A stretch of DNA of 64,000 nucleotides from Nageia nagi. Its lineage: Eukaryota; Pinophyta. A program made the translations under genes and the position numbers. Numbering within the stretch: the first letter of the stretch is position 1; every line of letters begins with the position of its first letter. The stretch lies in contig JBITNC010000002.1 in assembly GCA_050084985.1 (NCBI GenBank), positions 1,488,001-1,552,000 of the forward strand, written 5' to 3'. The notes below the pieces were generated by a model that saw only the letters and a list, made by a program, of their open reading frames with translations, searched no databases and was not told where the DNA came from. Shown in pieces: positions 36,222 to 48,254 of the stretch.

Positions 36222-37459
36222 CTTGGATTACAGAAAGAGGGTTCATCCTTAACTTAGGAACATAAAAAATATTTTTAAGAACCTTTTTATGAATTAACAT
36301 GCTTCCAATTTCTTGGACTTGAAGGGTAGAGTTATCACCTATCACAACTGCATCTTTTCTATACTTGTGAAAGTTCTCAAACTTTTCCTTTTCAAAGCAA
36401 AGGTGATTAGTGCAACTAGAATCAACAATCCAATCAGACAAAAAAGAGTGAGACATGGAGTATAGCATCATAGCAAAACCAACATGTATATTATTCTTTC
36501 TTTTGTAGTTCTTTACATTTTCATTACTTTTTTTTTTTCTCTTTATTTTTATAGCAATCAACTTCTTTGTGAACTTGGATGCCATAATAGTTATAATTAC
36601 CGTCAAAATTTTTCTTAAGATATGGATTGTTTGCTTTACCTTTTCCATCTCTTTGCTTGAAATGGTTATTATTACTGTTGTTTCTATTGCTATTATTGTT
36701 GTTTATATTATTAGCATTGTTGCCATTATTCCTACTACTATTGTAGTGATTACCTCTTTTCTCAAACCTTTTAGAAGAAGAAGGATAAGATTTCTTTTGA
36801 TAGTTGAAATTTTTCTTGAAAAAAGTTTTGGTTACTCCAAGAGCAATATTATTATCCTTAGGAGAAAAAAGCAATACCTTATTGTTAAGGGTCTTCTCAT
36901 GCTTCAAAAGGTTCCTAGAAAGGTTATCAAGGGAGAAGACTTCTTCTTCATCATCAAGCTTTATTTCTATAACTATTACAAAGTTTTCAATCTTTTAAGA
37001 AAGGTTTTAAAGAATGATGAAGACCATGAACTCATCATTGATCCAATTGCACCCATAAGTAATAAGTTGGATTCTTAGATCAATGATTTTATTCAAGTAG
37101 ATGGAAACATTTTCATCTTCACCTTGACAAGATTGAAGCAACTTTTGGAGAATGGTAAATATTCTTAAAAAATTAGAACCAAGGTAGATTTGCTTAAGCT
37201 TATCCCAAGCTTCCTTCATCGAGGTTAAAGAGAAAATCATTAGGAGCATATCATCTAAAATTGCATGATAAATCATGGAGGTTGCCAACTCATTTTTCAT
37301 GTTGTAAGACTCCAGTGCCTTCTCATCTGTAGGAGGTATAAGGTTCTCATTCACTACTTGCTAAAGCTTCCTTGCCTACAATTCAACTCTCATTCGTGGT
37401 TTCCAAATCCTAAAGTTAGAATCATCAAGAATGTGTTTGGGTAAAAAGGATTCTCCTAT
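36190..37459 (-). pseudogene. Middle copia gag and protease
   Basis: Gag starts at 37459 with ATA where the sibling element has ATG. ESFLPKHILDDSNF and the 115-codon frame 37354-37007 (LATSMIYHAILDD, YLNKIIDLR, GCNWINDEFMVFIIL) match the UBN2-type copia gag of the inner element. 36907-36524 is an Asn/Lys/Ser-rich nucleocapsid with a damaged zinc knuckle (two Cys read as Tyr, VHKEVDCYK kept). The protease in 36648-36190 reads DWIVDSSCTNHLC: the active-site D-S-G has become D-S-S. The 169-codon plus-strand ORF over this region is a shadow of the Asn-rich part. Confidence 0.88.
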
Positions 37460-40141
37460 GTACTACATAAGAATGTGAAAAAATAATAAGCATGTGGTTT
37501 CATAAACAATATTAAATATTAAGTTTTAACCAAATAAATAATACATGTTACATTTAACACTAGAGACAAGCTTAATTTAATTCACAAGTACAAATGTTTT
37601 ACAACTCAAATAATCCATGTGCCCAAATACATTTTTTATCTTAAGAATTGTAGATGTAGAGTGACATTATTAAAGCTTATTTTATTATCTTGAAATTAGG
37701 CTTTCATTTGGATGTCCACATAAGAGGAGCCCAGGTACTACCAATTTTCAATCAGTTCACCTTGGTCAGTTTTATACTTTCTCATAAGGAGAAATACCTA
37801 CTATTTTCCAAGGTTATGATGTTTATTGGATCGACCAAATTATTCATCTTGATTAAGTTTCAAGTTTTTCTCCTAAGTTATCAGGATAATCTCTAAATGG
37901 ATATGCGAACATGTGGTATCACTACACATATATCTATTCACCTATTGGAGTTATGTCCAAACCAATAGAGGACTTAGGGGCAGTTGAGAAGTATGAACTT
38001 TTTACCATTTGAATCATTGAACTTAAAGGCCCCAGTCTGCTTATCCTCACCTCATGGCTTCCCAAACAAGTCATGTTATGGAATGTACGTGTAGATGTGT
38101 TCATTTTAGAGGGTTACTCATTTCAATATTTGCTTTTTTATTTGCATAAGCAAATAAAGCATAATATGAAATATGAAGTAAAGAGCACAAATAAAATATC
38201 ATCCATTTAAAAATTTAAAACCTAAGTATCCAATGGATTTTGTTTACCAAGCCCTAAAGGACACCTTTACATCATTCCTAATTTTGCACAAGTCCATTCT
38301 TGCATAGGAAGTAGATTGCATCATAACTTAAGATTTTAAGCATGCATTATTTGCTTTACAAAATTAAGTATCTAACTTAAATTTTAAATCCTTATGAATT
38401 TATCACCAAAAATTAAGTTCTAAGCAAGTATTAGGCATGCATAAAATTTAAGTACTAAACATGCATTTATTAACTTAACAAATAAGTTTTTTAAAAAATG
38501 CATTATTAGTTTAAAAAAATTAAGTACTAAGCATGCATTTATTAACTTAATAAGTAAGTATTAAGCATGCATTTAACTAAAAATTTAAGTACTAAGCATA
38601 AGCATGCAACTCTTTAACTTTAAAGTAAAAATTTAGTATGCATACTAGATAAAAAAATAAGTAAGAAATTTATACAAATTCCCTCCTTTTCACTTAAAGA
38701 TTTATCTCTAAAAGTAGCATACTAAATAATTTATTTGCATGCTAAAAAAAATTCTAAGTATGTATTAGTAAAAAAAAATCCCCCTTTTTACTTAAAGAGT
38801 AGCATAGCTAAATTAAAGTAGCATTTATCTTAAAAAAAAATTAAACTAATAATTTTCTTAGGTAAATTAAAAAACTTAAGCAAATAAAATCTCCTTTTAA
38901 AGAGTAATGATTAAAATATACTTTAACATTTTGGCCATCTACACACTAAAAGGAAGTTTAAATGTACTTCATGATACACAAGATTATAATGCATTAAATT
39001 TGGTGTATAAGTTTGCCTCTAAGTGTATTAAATAGAAAAAGAAGACTTGCAAGCAATCAAAAAATATTAAATGCCCACCAAAAGGAAGGAGTATACATTT
39101 TCTTCTAGGTGCATTTAGGTAAAAATATTAAATGCCCATCAACCATTATAGGTTAAAAAAGAAATCTTAAAAAAGGTAGCTGCATGTGGAGTAAAACAAG
39201 GAGCAAAAAAAAATGGAAAGCAAGAAAAGAAAAAAAAGAAGGAAAGGGGTTGTGTATAGAGAGAGGCTATGGCGGAGAGGGTTGAGAGATGATCCACAAG
39301 GCCAATAGGTCATTGGGTAGTAGAGGTCATGGAGCCATAGGTTGTAGAGGGTAGTAGGCGGTTAGGCAGCGGATGCTACGAAGGGGGGTGAGGATACACA
39401 TTGAGGTAGGTATCCGAGAAACTCCTTAATAGTGGCATGGTGTTCTTATCTAGGGAAGATAGACTGCAATCCTCCCTTCTTTATTCTTTCCTAGGTATAT
39501 GAAGGGGTGGGCCACCAAAAATAATTATATGACTTCCTTGGAATATATAAAGAATTGCTAGATCGAGTTATGTCATTAGGATTCACAAACACCATAGAAT
39601 ATAGTCCAAGGACAACCATGGAAGCAAGAATGTCCTTTCATGGATACATGGAGGAGAGATGTCACCATCATCGTTGCTCTCTTTTTACTCTTTTCTTATT
39701 ATTATAACTTAAAAAGAAAAATTCAATTTTCCTTCCCATATATTTTATAAGGAATATAGTATAAGGAATATATTTACAATATTTTGTGTTCTCTTAAAAA
39801 ATAAGCCTCCCCTTATCATAGTTGAAATGAAAAAAAATGTATATTTTTACTAAAATACATAATAAAAACTTCAAAAAAAAATTAAGGATATGCAAAATTA
39901 TAGCAATAGGCAATCTTAAAAATTGCAACTAACAATAAGACATGTTAGAGTAAAAATACAACAATAGATTGTCTAGTTTGTCATAAACAAGGACTATCAC
40001 AACACAAAATATGTTAGTAACATAATGCAATAATATATAAGATAACCAAAGGAGGTAAATTATACCTTATCTTAGTTTTACCTCACTAATGGAGATCACC
40101 AAGATGTAGTTTCCACACCAAGAATAAGAGCTTTCACACCT
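37460..40141 (-). other. Leader of the middle copia element with a GC-richer insert
   Basis: The gag-proximal part (about 37500-38100) is homologous to the inner element's leader (29470-30170), for example the block with acatgacttgtttggg. The LTR-proximal part is very AT-rich except for a GC-richer block at about 39235-39560, which has no counterpart in the inner element. Confidence 0.65.
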
Positions 40142-40155
40142 ACTTTGATACTAAA

Positions 40156-40654
40156 TGAGAGAGTTGAACTATAAACTAAACAACTTTATATCCCCAAGAT
40201 CACATGAAAGCTCACAATACACATCTAACTAACTCACAAAGCAATCTCACAAATATACACACAAGATGTAATTAGTTCCTCCAACTAGGAGTACATCCAC
40301 TAACTAGATCTCTCTTCTTAAAAAATATGAACTCTTACAATCCTCCTAATCTCAACTCTTAGGCACTATTCTATAGCATAAATTTAATCCACAATTGGTG
40401 TGTAATCACAAAGAGGGAGCCTTCTATTTATAGGCCAAAATCCCTCTTTGGATCACCCTTTTATCTAATGTACAAAAGCATGATATGCACATCTTTTTAC
40501 CCAAAGGGCATGCTCATGACATAGAGTGTAGGACAAGTAACATTATCATATTCACTTAAATACTTAAGGTATAAAATGATACCCTTAAGTATTAGTGAAC
40601 TTACATAGAATATTATTACATAACCTTTATAATAATGCATTATACATTTCAACA
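40156..40654 (-). repeat. 5' LTR of the middle copia element
   Basis: 499 bp, element sense TGTTGAAATG ... CTCTCTCA, followed by the PBS-like TAGTATCAAAGT (40153-40142), two changes from the standard tRNA-iMet site. Confidence 0.92.
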
Positions 40655-41063
40655 TAATCCATCAACTCTAAGGGATGCATATTCACTGGCCAAGTTAGTA
40701 GAGGCTATACTTGCATATCCACATCCTATTATGATTCATGAAAACATCCATGTTGAGCCAGTGGACCCTATTATAGAGTGTGAGGACCTTCCTTTCACTT
40801 ATATCAATACAAATGATGTGGTGCCAATGAACCCTATTATAGAGTGTGAGGAAATTCCTCTTAATTATCTCAGTATGAATGATGTGGAGCTAGTGGACCC
40901 CATTAAGGAGTATGAGGCCCTTCCTCCTTGTATCCACACTAATGATGTGTCTTCTGAGTGTTTGAGTCCATTGGAGCAAGTTGTAGAGTGTAAGGATATT
41001 CATCTCACTTACATTACTATGGATCATCTCAAGTTGCATGTTTTGTTCAAGAACCCATTGTAA
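40655..41063 (+). pseudogene. Gag-like ORF of the outer element, C-terminal piece
   Basis: Continues the interrupted ORF after the TAATC duplication: NPSTLRDAYSLAKLVEAILA. An acidic, repeat-like tail follows with three or four units of the type VDPIIECEDLPFTYINTNDV (about 40756-41010), ending with TAA at 41061. LRDAYSLAKLVEA is the pattern seen at the end of retrotransposon gag domains. The internal repeats of about 22 codons are unusual and may be a binding scaffold; no function is known to me. Confidence 0.6.
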
Positions 41064-41427
41064 GACTATTCAATGTAGCAACAACAACATGGTGGATTCT
41101 TTATGGATTCTTTTGAATCCTTATTTTTATTCCCTCATTAAAATTAACATCATCCTTATTGGAGTGGATTTTTTATTTATGGATGGGCTCATGTTCATCT
41201 TTGGCGCATTGTTGGCTACTATGGCCAAGTTGAACTCCTTGGTTCCCTCTTGTCTTTGTTATTCATGGATAGATTGCATATGTACTTTGAATTTTTGGCA
41301 ATCTAATTGAAGGGGGTAAGAATGTTATGAATTCCCTTAGTAGATTAGGTGTGTGGTGTGTATTACATTTTGTTAGTGTGTGGTGTGTAGAAACTTTGAG
41401 GATAAAGCTTCCTTAAGGGGGTGGCAA
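41064..41427 (+). other. 3' untranslated part of the outer element
   Basis: Short non-coding stretch between the gag-like stop codon and the 3' LTR, ending in the polypurine tract at 41415-41427. Confidence 0.6.
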
Positions 41428-41689
41428 TGTTATGATCCCATAACATGTATTAGGAATAGTACTTGCATTTAGTCCCATATGCACTATGCATTGTATTGCT
41501 TATGTTGTAAAAGATATTTATAGGGGGTTTCCCTATTATTAAAAAAAAAGGATGTGTTGATTTTTATGTGAGAAGTGATTCTCAAAAAGGTTCCCCCTTG
41601 AAGTGGCACAAGCAATTCATTAGTGTAGAATTAGTGTATTCTTCTAGGAGTAAGCCATAATCTAATTAAGATCCCATAGGATCTTAACA
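41428..41689 (+). repeat. 3' LTR of the outer gag-only element
   Basis: Starts TGTTATGATCC right after a purine tract and ends GGATCTTAACA. Followed by LINE-C sequence. Confidence 0.87.
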
Positions 41690-43100
41690 TAAATACTAAA
41701 TACTTTCACATTTACACCATGGCTCATAGGGAAACAAATCAAATCACTAGCATGAGAACAATTGACGGTCAATCTTTATCCTCACAAGAGGAACTTGATA
41801 ATCACATCATCTCTTTCTTCCAAAACTTATTGAAGGAGGAATAGTTCGATAGGGAAGCATCCCAAGCATACTTTGAAAATATTATCCCTCCTATCCTTTC
41901 TCCTAAGCATAATGCCTTACTCTTGGCTCTAATCTCAATTGAGGAAGTAGAACAAGTAGTCTTCAAGATGAAAAGCTTTGGTGCCTCGGGACCTAATGAC
42001 TTTACCCATAGTTTTTACCAACACTTTTATCCTTTTTTTAGGGTGGAAGTAGTAGGAGTGGTCTGTGAGTCCTTTGAAACAAAATAAACACTAAAAAGGC
42101 TTAGTCTTACTTTTTTGGCCCTCATTCCCAAATTAGTTGAGGCCAAAATAATCAATTCCTTCAAACCCATTTCTCTCTATAATGCGATCTACAAAATCAT
42201 CTCCAAGGTGGTAGCCAACTAGTTCAAGAAGGTCATCCATCTCATAATATCTAACAATAAAAAAGCCTTCATCAAAGGAATATGATTAATGGATGGAGCC
42301 ATCTTGATTCACAAGTTAATTCACTTATTATTCTCAAATAATGAAAAGGGTCTCCCCCTAAAACATGACATGAAGAAATCCTTTAATAGGGTTAATTGGT
42401 GATTTCTCCTACGCATCATGAAAATATTTTGGTTCGATGAAGCCTAGGTGCAATGGATATCGTCACTCATAGATGGTCCATCATTTTTTATTCTTATTAA
42501 TGGGAGTGCTCAAGGTTTAATAGCTTGCATGGCCTCTGACAAGATGATCCTCTCTCACCTTATCTATTTATTATTGTTACTAAAGCAATGGGTTAGGGTT
42601 TTTGAAACATGTAAACCTTGGATCATATCAAAGGACTCAAAATAAATAACCTATGTCCTCTTGTAACCCACTCCTAATTTGCTGATGACACCTTATTGGT
42701 TGTCTATCCCTTTTGCCAAGAAATCCATAAGATCAAAAGCCTTCTACACCTATATGAGATTGCTTCTAAAAAAGCAATAAATACTACCAAATCCAAACTT
42801 TATGGCCTTAATATGTCATTCCAACTCCTCCAATTGATATCTCATAAAACTGATATGTTAATTGAAAAACAACCTAGCTCTTACCTAGGAATTCCTCTCA
42901 TTCAAGAAGGTGATGTGAGCAACTTTTGAGAAATAGTCCTTGCCAAGTTTCATACCAAAATAATGGCTTATTCCTCATCTGCTTTAAGCTTGTAGGGCTC
43001 TTCAAAACCTCAAACAACTACTTTCTTCTAAATGGGGCAAAAAAATAGAGGCCTATTGGCAATGTACCAAGTTCCATGGTCATCAAGTGAAACGTTAGAT
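41690..43100 (+). mobile_element. LINE-C, right part: reverse transcriptase
   Basis: Continues exactly where 22764 stops: NTKYFHIYTMAHRETNQ. The RT blocks follow: SFGASGPNDF (about 41980), SFKPISLYNAIYKIISK (about 42155), KHDMKKSFNRVNW (about 42360), FADDTLLV (about 42675, catalytic Asp pair kept) and SSYLGIPL (about 42880). Stops and frameshifts are common, so it is inactive. An LTR of the gypsy element starts at 43108 and the LINE signal fades just before it. Confidence 0.85.
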
Positions 43101-43107
43101 ATAAAAT

Positions 43108-45147
43108 TGTATTCCTCAAGAATAACACTCAAAATTTGGCTAATTCTAATATACTTCATTCTTTATTATTTCATTCTTTAGTACCTAGGAGCTATGTATA
43201 TAAGAGTACCTAGGGGGGAACACTATTCTTTTAGAGTCTTCATGAATTGTAAGATTTTTGTATAAATTCTTCCCCTCTTCTCATTATTTTTCCTTAGACT
43301 ATCGAGAGTATCGAGAGTCATTTTTTTTAGTAAATAAAGTCACCTAAGAGTTTTGTCATTCTTTAGTACTTGGAAATTATGTAAATAAGGTTACCTAGGA
43401 GTTATGTCATCAAGACTTGTGTCAATTTTGTATTCTTTTATTCTTTAATAACCAAGAGTTGAAAGTCCCCAAACATCATGTCATATTCTCCAAGTATGCT
43501 CAAGAAGTCATGTATATAAAAGTTCCCAAAGTCATATTTATTTCCTTAGAGTCTTTAGGAATTATTAGTACAAATGTCCAAAACTTGTACATATTTAAAG
43601 TTCTATTTTTGAAGAATATCAACAAAGCTTGATGATTTTGAAGGATGACATCATAATTTTCGATCAAAATTATCGAGCCTCAAAATAGATAGTAGTAGGT
43701 GTAGATTCTTGAAGAATATCAATAGAGCCCAATGATTTTAGAAGGTGACATCACATTTTTTTTATAAAAATCAATGGGTCTTGGAAGAAACTAGATCATC
43801 AATAAAGCTTAAGGATTTTGAAGGATGACATCACAAATTTTAGCTAAAGTAGTGGATCCTGATTGAATCAAAATATAAATAGTACGTGAGAATTTCAAAA
43901 GATGACATCACATTTTTTATGAAAATAAGTAGGTCTCGAAAGAAACCAGATCATCAATAAAGCCTAAGGATTTTGAAGGATGACATCAAATTTTTTGGCT
44001 AAAATCAATGGATCTTGTAAGAACTAGATCATCAATAGAGCTTGGAAGAAGAACATAGAGCTCGCCAAGCAAGTAAAAGAATAGTCCATGAGAAAGAACA
44101 CCCAGGTCCACTTCATCTTAAGTGTTTGACCCCTGAGGCCTTGTTAATGTATTGACACCAACTCATTTCCACATAATCGTGGCAATTTTTCTTGATCCAA
44201 GTGAACATAATGTCTACCAACCATCATTACTCTAATTGCTAACATCCATAGTAGAGATCATAAGATTGCAGAGAAGTATATGGAGGCTAATAAACCATAC
44301 AACCAAATCATACCAATCAATGTGTAATCAAATAACTACTCAATCAGCTATAGTGCTACCTTAAATTAACAATAGTGTTATATTCAATTAGCTACAGGAC
44401 TAAGAAAGGAGTAATCAATGATATGTTAGAAGGATTATAGCTCTATGAACATGGTCAACTAGAAGTTGCAAATACCTAGATGATTTAGATAGTTATGTTG
44501 ATTAGTATTTGTTCATTGTATAATCTAGCATAGTTGTAGCATATATGTAAATAGTGTTATTGTAGCTGTTTCATTCAATGCTAGTAGTAATGTACATTAA
44601 TAAGATCCAACCACTTAAAGGAGGGAGAAGTTGTATAAATAGCTAGTTTTTAGAAATTAAGAAGGTCGAACATTTTAGCAAATTTGCCCTAATCTATAAA
44701 AGCAATTCACACATGATAATGCAAATAGATAATGCTTTGGCCTCTTGCAACAAAGTGGTTATTATTACTTTTGTGAATGTTATGTGTGGAATGTTTTCTT
44801 AAAATTATGGTTGTCTATTGTGATTATGAGACCCTAAGTGTGAGATAGTCTACTATTCTTAATTTTAGCTATGGATTGCTGCCTGTTTTGCAATGCTTGG
44901 GTTGTAAATTTCTTATTTTAGTTATTTATTTGCTTATCTCTTTCCTATAACTTTTCATCTTTTTATTACTTTCCTATTACTTTGAACCTTAAATATAGAT
45001 AGGAACCAGTCAATATATCAAAGATTGAGCAGAAAACCAACACGAGCACATCTCCACGACCACCTACTCTTTCAAGGAACCTACTATTATGGGAAGTGGA
45101 GAACACGACCAAAGCAAGCCCTTGAGGTTATGCTATACTAATCAATA
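43108..45147 (+). repeat. 5' LTR of the gypsy element
   Basis: Begins TGTATTCCTCAAGAATAACA. Contains imperfect internal repeats (43610-44050) around the word gattttgaaggatgacatca. Homologous end to end with 55636-57684. Confidence 0.88.
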
Positions 45148-47061
45148 GTAGCCAGTTCTATTTTTGGCATGCTCGATGGGATGCGAGCTAAATTTCATAT
45201 TTAACAAGCATTGTTAGGCTTGATAGCCTTATCTGGTGGGTTATCAATTTGATCCTTCAAGATTATAAGGTTTTTGTAACCTTATTGGTGAATTTGCTAT
45301 CAACTAGTCAAATTTTTTGAACCTTGGCACCTCCAAAACATAGACTAACTAGAAGTAGTGCTAAAAATTCCCTTAGATAGCCTAGATTTCAAGAGCTATC
45401 ACTTCTTTATAGGAGGACTAGATGAAAGATATCTTAGGTTATGCCTCCTTTGAACCCTTTAAGGGCTACCCCTTTTTTATTTGTATTTGACTCATTCTCA
45501 AAAAATCCTTTGCCTCCTACACATCCTCCAAGTATGGCTCAACTAGCAGATTTTGTTGCTTGGAATAACAATCATCCTTTGGTTGTAGTAGCTAATTCAC
45601 TGCCTATACCTCAAGTACCATTTTAAAGTTTTGCCTAAGTATGATGGCTCTGAAAAGATTCCATATGAGCACTGTCAAAATGTATCATTATTAGCTTCAA
45701 TTTTTGATATTACTAATGAAACTATGATGATAAGGTTATTGTCACACTCCTATGAAGGTAAAATGGCTAAATAGTTAAGAACTCTCACCCCCTAATCTAT
45801 AAATTCATGGGGAGAGTTGTGTCAGGCCCTAATTAAAAGATTTTCTACAGATGGTGATGATAGCATGTTCCTTAGCTACATAGCATGTATCAAAAGGCAT
45901 CCACATGAATCTATTGATGATTTTAATATCAAATTTGAAAGAACATAGAAATCCATACCAGCAAGGATTAGACCAATAAATTATTAAGCTCTGGTATATT
46001 ATTGAAAAGCTTTTCTTCCTAACCTTAATATGCTTATTTTTATTTCAGGAGATACATTCCTAGATGTTTACCAGATAGCAAAGATTACAAAACATACCTT
46101 AGTGTCCTCTAGTAAAATGCAACCCAAAATAATCATGCTTGTATTTCCAAGTTTACCTCCTAAATAGACTCCATAAATAGGTCACCTTGGAGTCCTAGCC
46201 TCACCATCTCCTCCCAAGGCTACTATTCAAAATTAGCTACCACCATTATCTGCTCTTGCATCCATAAGCACTGGTACTAAACCTAAATCTCAAGAAGAGG
46301 AGAGAATAAGGTAGTTAGAGATAACTATCAAAAATCTATCCAATAAGCTCACTCTGTAAGAAAGGCAAAATCATGATTTCAATTATAGAAGATATGATAA
46401 TAAATATCAAATAAGATTCTAGCTTAAGGTCAATCAATCAAAATAGTCTAGTCCTCCTAAAATAATTGAGAATGCTATTATGATCAGTGCTATAGATGGT
46501 TCTGCTTTAGGCATTATAGAATAGTGTCCACCATGTTTAGCTCCTCATTTTCTAGATCATGCATAGTATATCAACATCAATATTTAGGGTTACATTCTAA
46601 CCAAATGGTAGAACCTACTTCAGATCCTATTGCTAACCTCATAATGGTCAACTTTTGGGTCCTAGGATATGTTGAAGAATAAGCAAATTATGTTCAAACT
46701 AGAGCAATTTATTCAGCAACCTCAAGCCAATTAGCAGTATAAATCTCCCTCTCAAGCCTAACCTAAACCTAAGAAAGCTAAGACTCACTTAGCTTAGCCT
46801 TAAAACCAACATCATCAAGTCTTGTTTAACTCAGGTACTATTCTAACAAGTTTAGGTGCTATTCTGTCAAACCTGGGTACTAGTGCCCCAGGTGAAACAA
46901 ACCCCATTGCAATAAGAAAAGAAGTCTCAAAGAAAGAAATACCTAACATATGAAGATATCCTTTTATCACTAATTATCATAAAGAAAAGGCTACTCAACA
47001 TTTTAAAACACATCAAAAAATAGAACCAAGTAAGTCTACCCCATATGCTCCATACAATATT
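45148..47061 (+). pseudogene. Gypsy gag and linker
   Basis: PBS-like site and start region 45148-45440, an N-terminal frame 45441-45626, then the gag core in broken frames about 45640-46170: SINSWGELCQALIKRFS, SYIACIKRHPHESIDDFNIK. These match the W-x-x-L / F-x-x-R-F and E-S-I-D-D-F pattern of Tat gag. The linker to 47060 is Pro/Gln/Lys-rich. No intact zinc knuckle seen. Stops are frequent, many at expected Gln or Trp codons. Confidence 0.75.
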
Positions 47062-47500
47062 ATGGAAGAATTGAAGAAAACTCTTTTAAGGATGACTATG
47101 TTTGATACTTTAAAGATACCAGGTCAATTAGATCTTCTGCAAGAAGCTTTCAAATTAAGAAATAGTAAAAAGAGTACAAATGAAGAGAATCCTATCTATG
47201 TTGTATTTGAACTTGTCCCTTCAGCTCTAATAGGTATAACAAGACCCTCACCTTTCTATTTATCCCTAAGATTAGAAGGTTGGGTAGTAAATAACTATAT
47301 GATTAATACTGGAGCTGCCATAACTATTATCTCTAAAGCTATTGAATACAAAATGAAATTGTACATTACAAGATGCATTGACAATGTCATATAGTTGGAT
47401 TCTTCCTCAATATATGTTGTTGGTAGTGTTAAAGGTGTTTAAATAACCTTGAATGCCTTCCCTAATATTAGTGTTGTCCAAGACATTATTGTAGTTGATT
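47062..47500 (+). pseudogene. Gypsy aspartic protease
   Basis: Frame 47062-47394 opens MEELKKTLLRMTMFDTL, a lead-in typical of Tat elements. The active site reads YMINTGAAITIISK (about 47298-47340): the catalytic D-T-G is N-T-G, a G-to-A change. The next part (VVGSVKGV) lies beyond a TAG at 47392. Confidence 0.8.
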
Positions 47501-47849
47501 TTTCACCTTTATTTAGAATTTATCTTTCTAGAGAATTTATTGTTAAATTGGGAGGGTACTTGGCCTTAGATTATAGTCATCTTTTGCTTCCCTTCCAAAA
47601 TAAATAGATGAAGATTCTAAATGAAGGCACTAAAACTATCCATCTCAAGAGGATCAATGAAGTAAATTGCATGAATGATCCACAACAAGTGGAGATATTT
47701 GAAAGTGACACACTAAGGGAATCACTACTGACAATTGAAGTTCTATCAACAAATGATCTTAATTATTAGGTCATAGATGCTGGCATAGGCAATTATTATC
47801 TATATGAAAAAGTTTAGCTAGTCTCAGTTACTACTAATAAAGAACATGC

Positions 47850-48254
47850 GGTATGGATGATGTATTTTGATGATTCTCGATGAAAACATGGACGTGGAGC
47901 TAGAGTTGTCCTTAAATCTTTCAAAGGTGATACCAAAAAGATTCTTCTTCTAATTCACATGGATCTGTATAGATAATGTTGCTATCTAAAGTAATCAATT
48001 TAGGTGTTAGATGCCTAATTATTCATAGTGATTTTGAATTGGTCATTAAGCAAGTTAGAAATGAAATCAGTGCAAAGCACCATTATTTGAAGAACTATAG
48101 GAATAGAGTGTGGGATTTATTGGAAGCATTTTTGGCTATCAATTTTGTATCTATTCCTAGAAAGCACAATCAAGTAGCTAATGCACTTGCTGGAAGAGGA
48201 GCACGTTATAACCTTGCTCATCATAAAAGAGGAGCTCTTAGAGTTAAAGTTTAG
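47850..48254 (+). pseudogene. RNase H-like domain upstream of the RT
   Basis: Begins VWMMYFDDSR (about 47850, first Asp region of RNase H), is disrupted near 47930-47980 where the catalytic Glu segment should be, and continues in 47976-48254: INLGVRCLIIHSDFELVIKQ, NYRNRVWDLLEAF, FVSIPRKHNQVANALAGRGA. H-S-D-x-E-L-V and P-R-x-x-N-x-V-A-x-A-L-A are RNase H signatures; the usual D in V-A-D-A-L-A reads N. It lies between protease and RT, separate from the RNase H that follows the RT. Confidence 0.75.

Larger units (their letters stand above)
24103..40654 (-). mobile_element. Middle copia element, inserted in the outer element
   Basis: Minus-strand Ty1/copia element. 5' LTR 40654-40156, PBS-like site 40153-40142, gag 37459-36500, protease, integrase to 35265, then (after the nested plus-strand copia 27063-35264) the rest of pol 27062-25277, polypurine tract 24596-24588, 3' LTR 24587-24103. 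Perfect target duplication TAATC at 24098-24102 and 40655-40659. Without its insert it is about 8.35 kb. Its coding sequence is clearly of the same family as the inner element. The LTRs differ at about two dozen sites (around 5 percent by eye) plus one indel block, more than the inner pair. Stops and frameshifts throughout; the start codon reads ATA. Confidence 0.93.
22765..41689 (+). mobile_element. Outer gag-only LTR element (TR-GAG-like), carrying two nested copia elements
   Basis: LTRs at 22765-23034 and 41428-41689 flank 18.4 kb. The right LTR starts TGTTATGATCC and the LTRs end GGATCWTAACA, near-perfect inverted ends; the left LTR start is mutated (TATTTT). Target duplication GAAAT (22760-22764) versus TAAAT (41690-41694). 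A PBS-like TAGTATCAAAGC is at 23037-23048 and a polypurine tract AAGGGGGTGGCAA precedes the right LTR (41415-41427). Removing the inner copia nest (24103-40654 plus one 5-bp duplication) leaves only about 2.37 kb, with a gag-like ORF and no protease, RT or integrase, so the element is non-autonomous. By eye the LTRs differ at roughly one site in eight, the oldest layer of the nest. Confidence 0.85.

Noticed and set aside
36569-37078. 169-codon plus-strand ORF rich in Ile and Val
   Set aside because: Shadow of the Asn/Lys-rich minus-strand copia nucleocapsid and gag.
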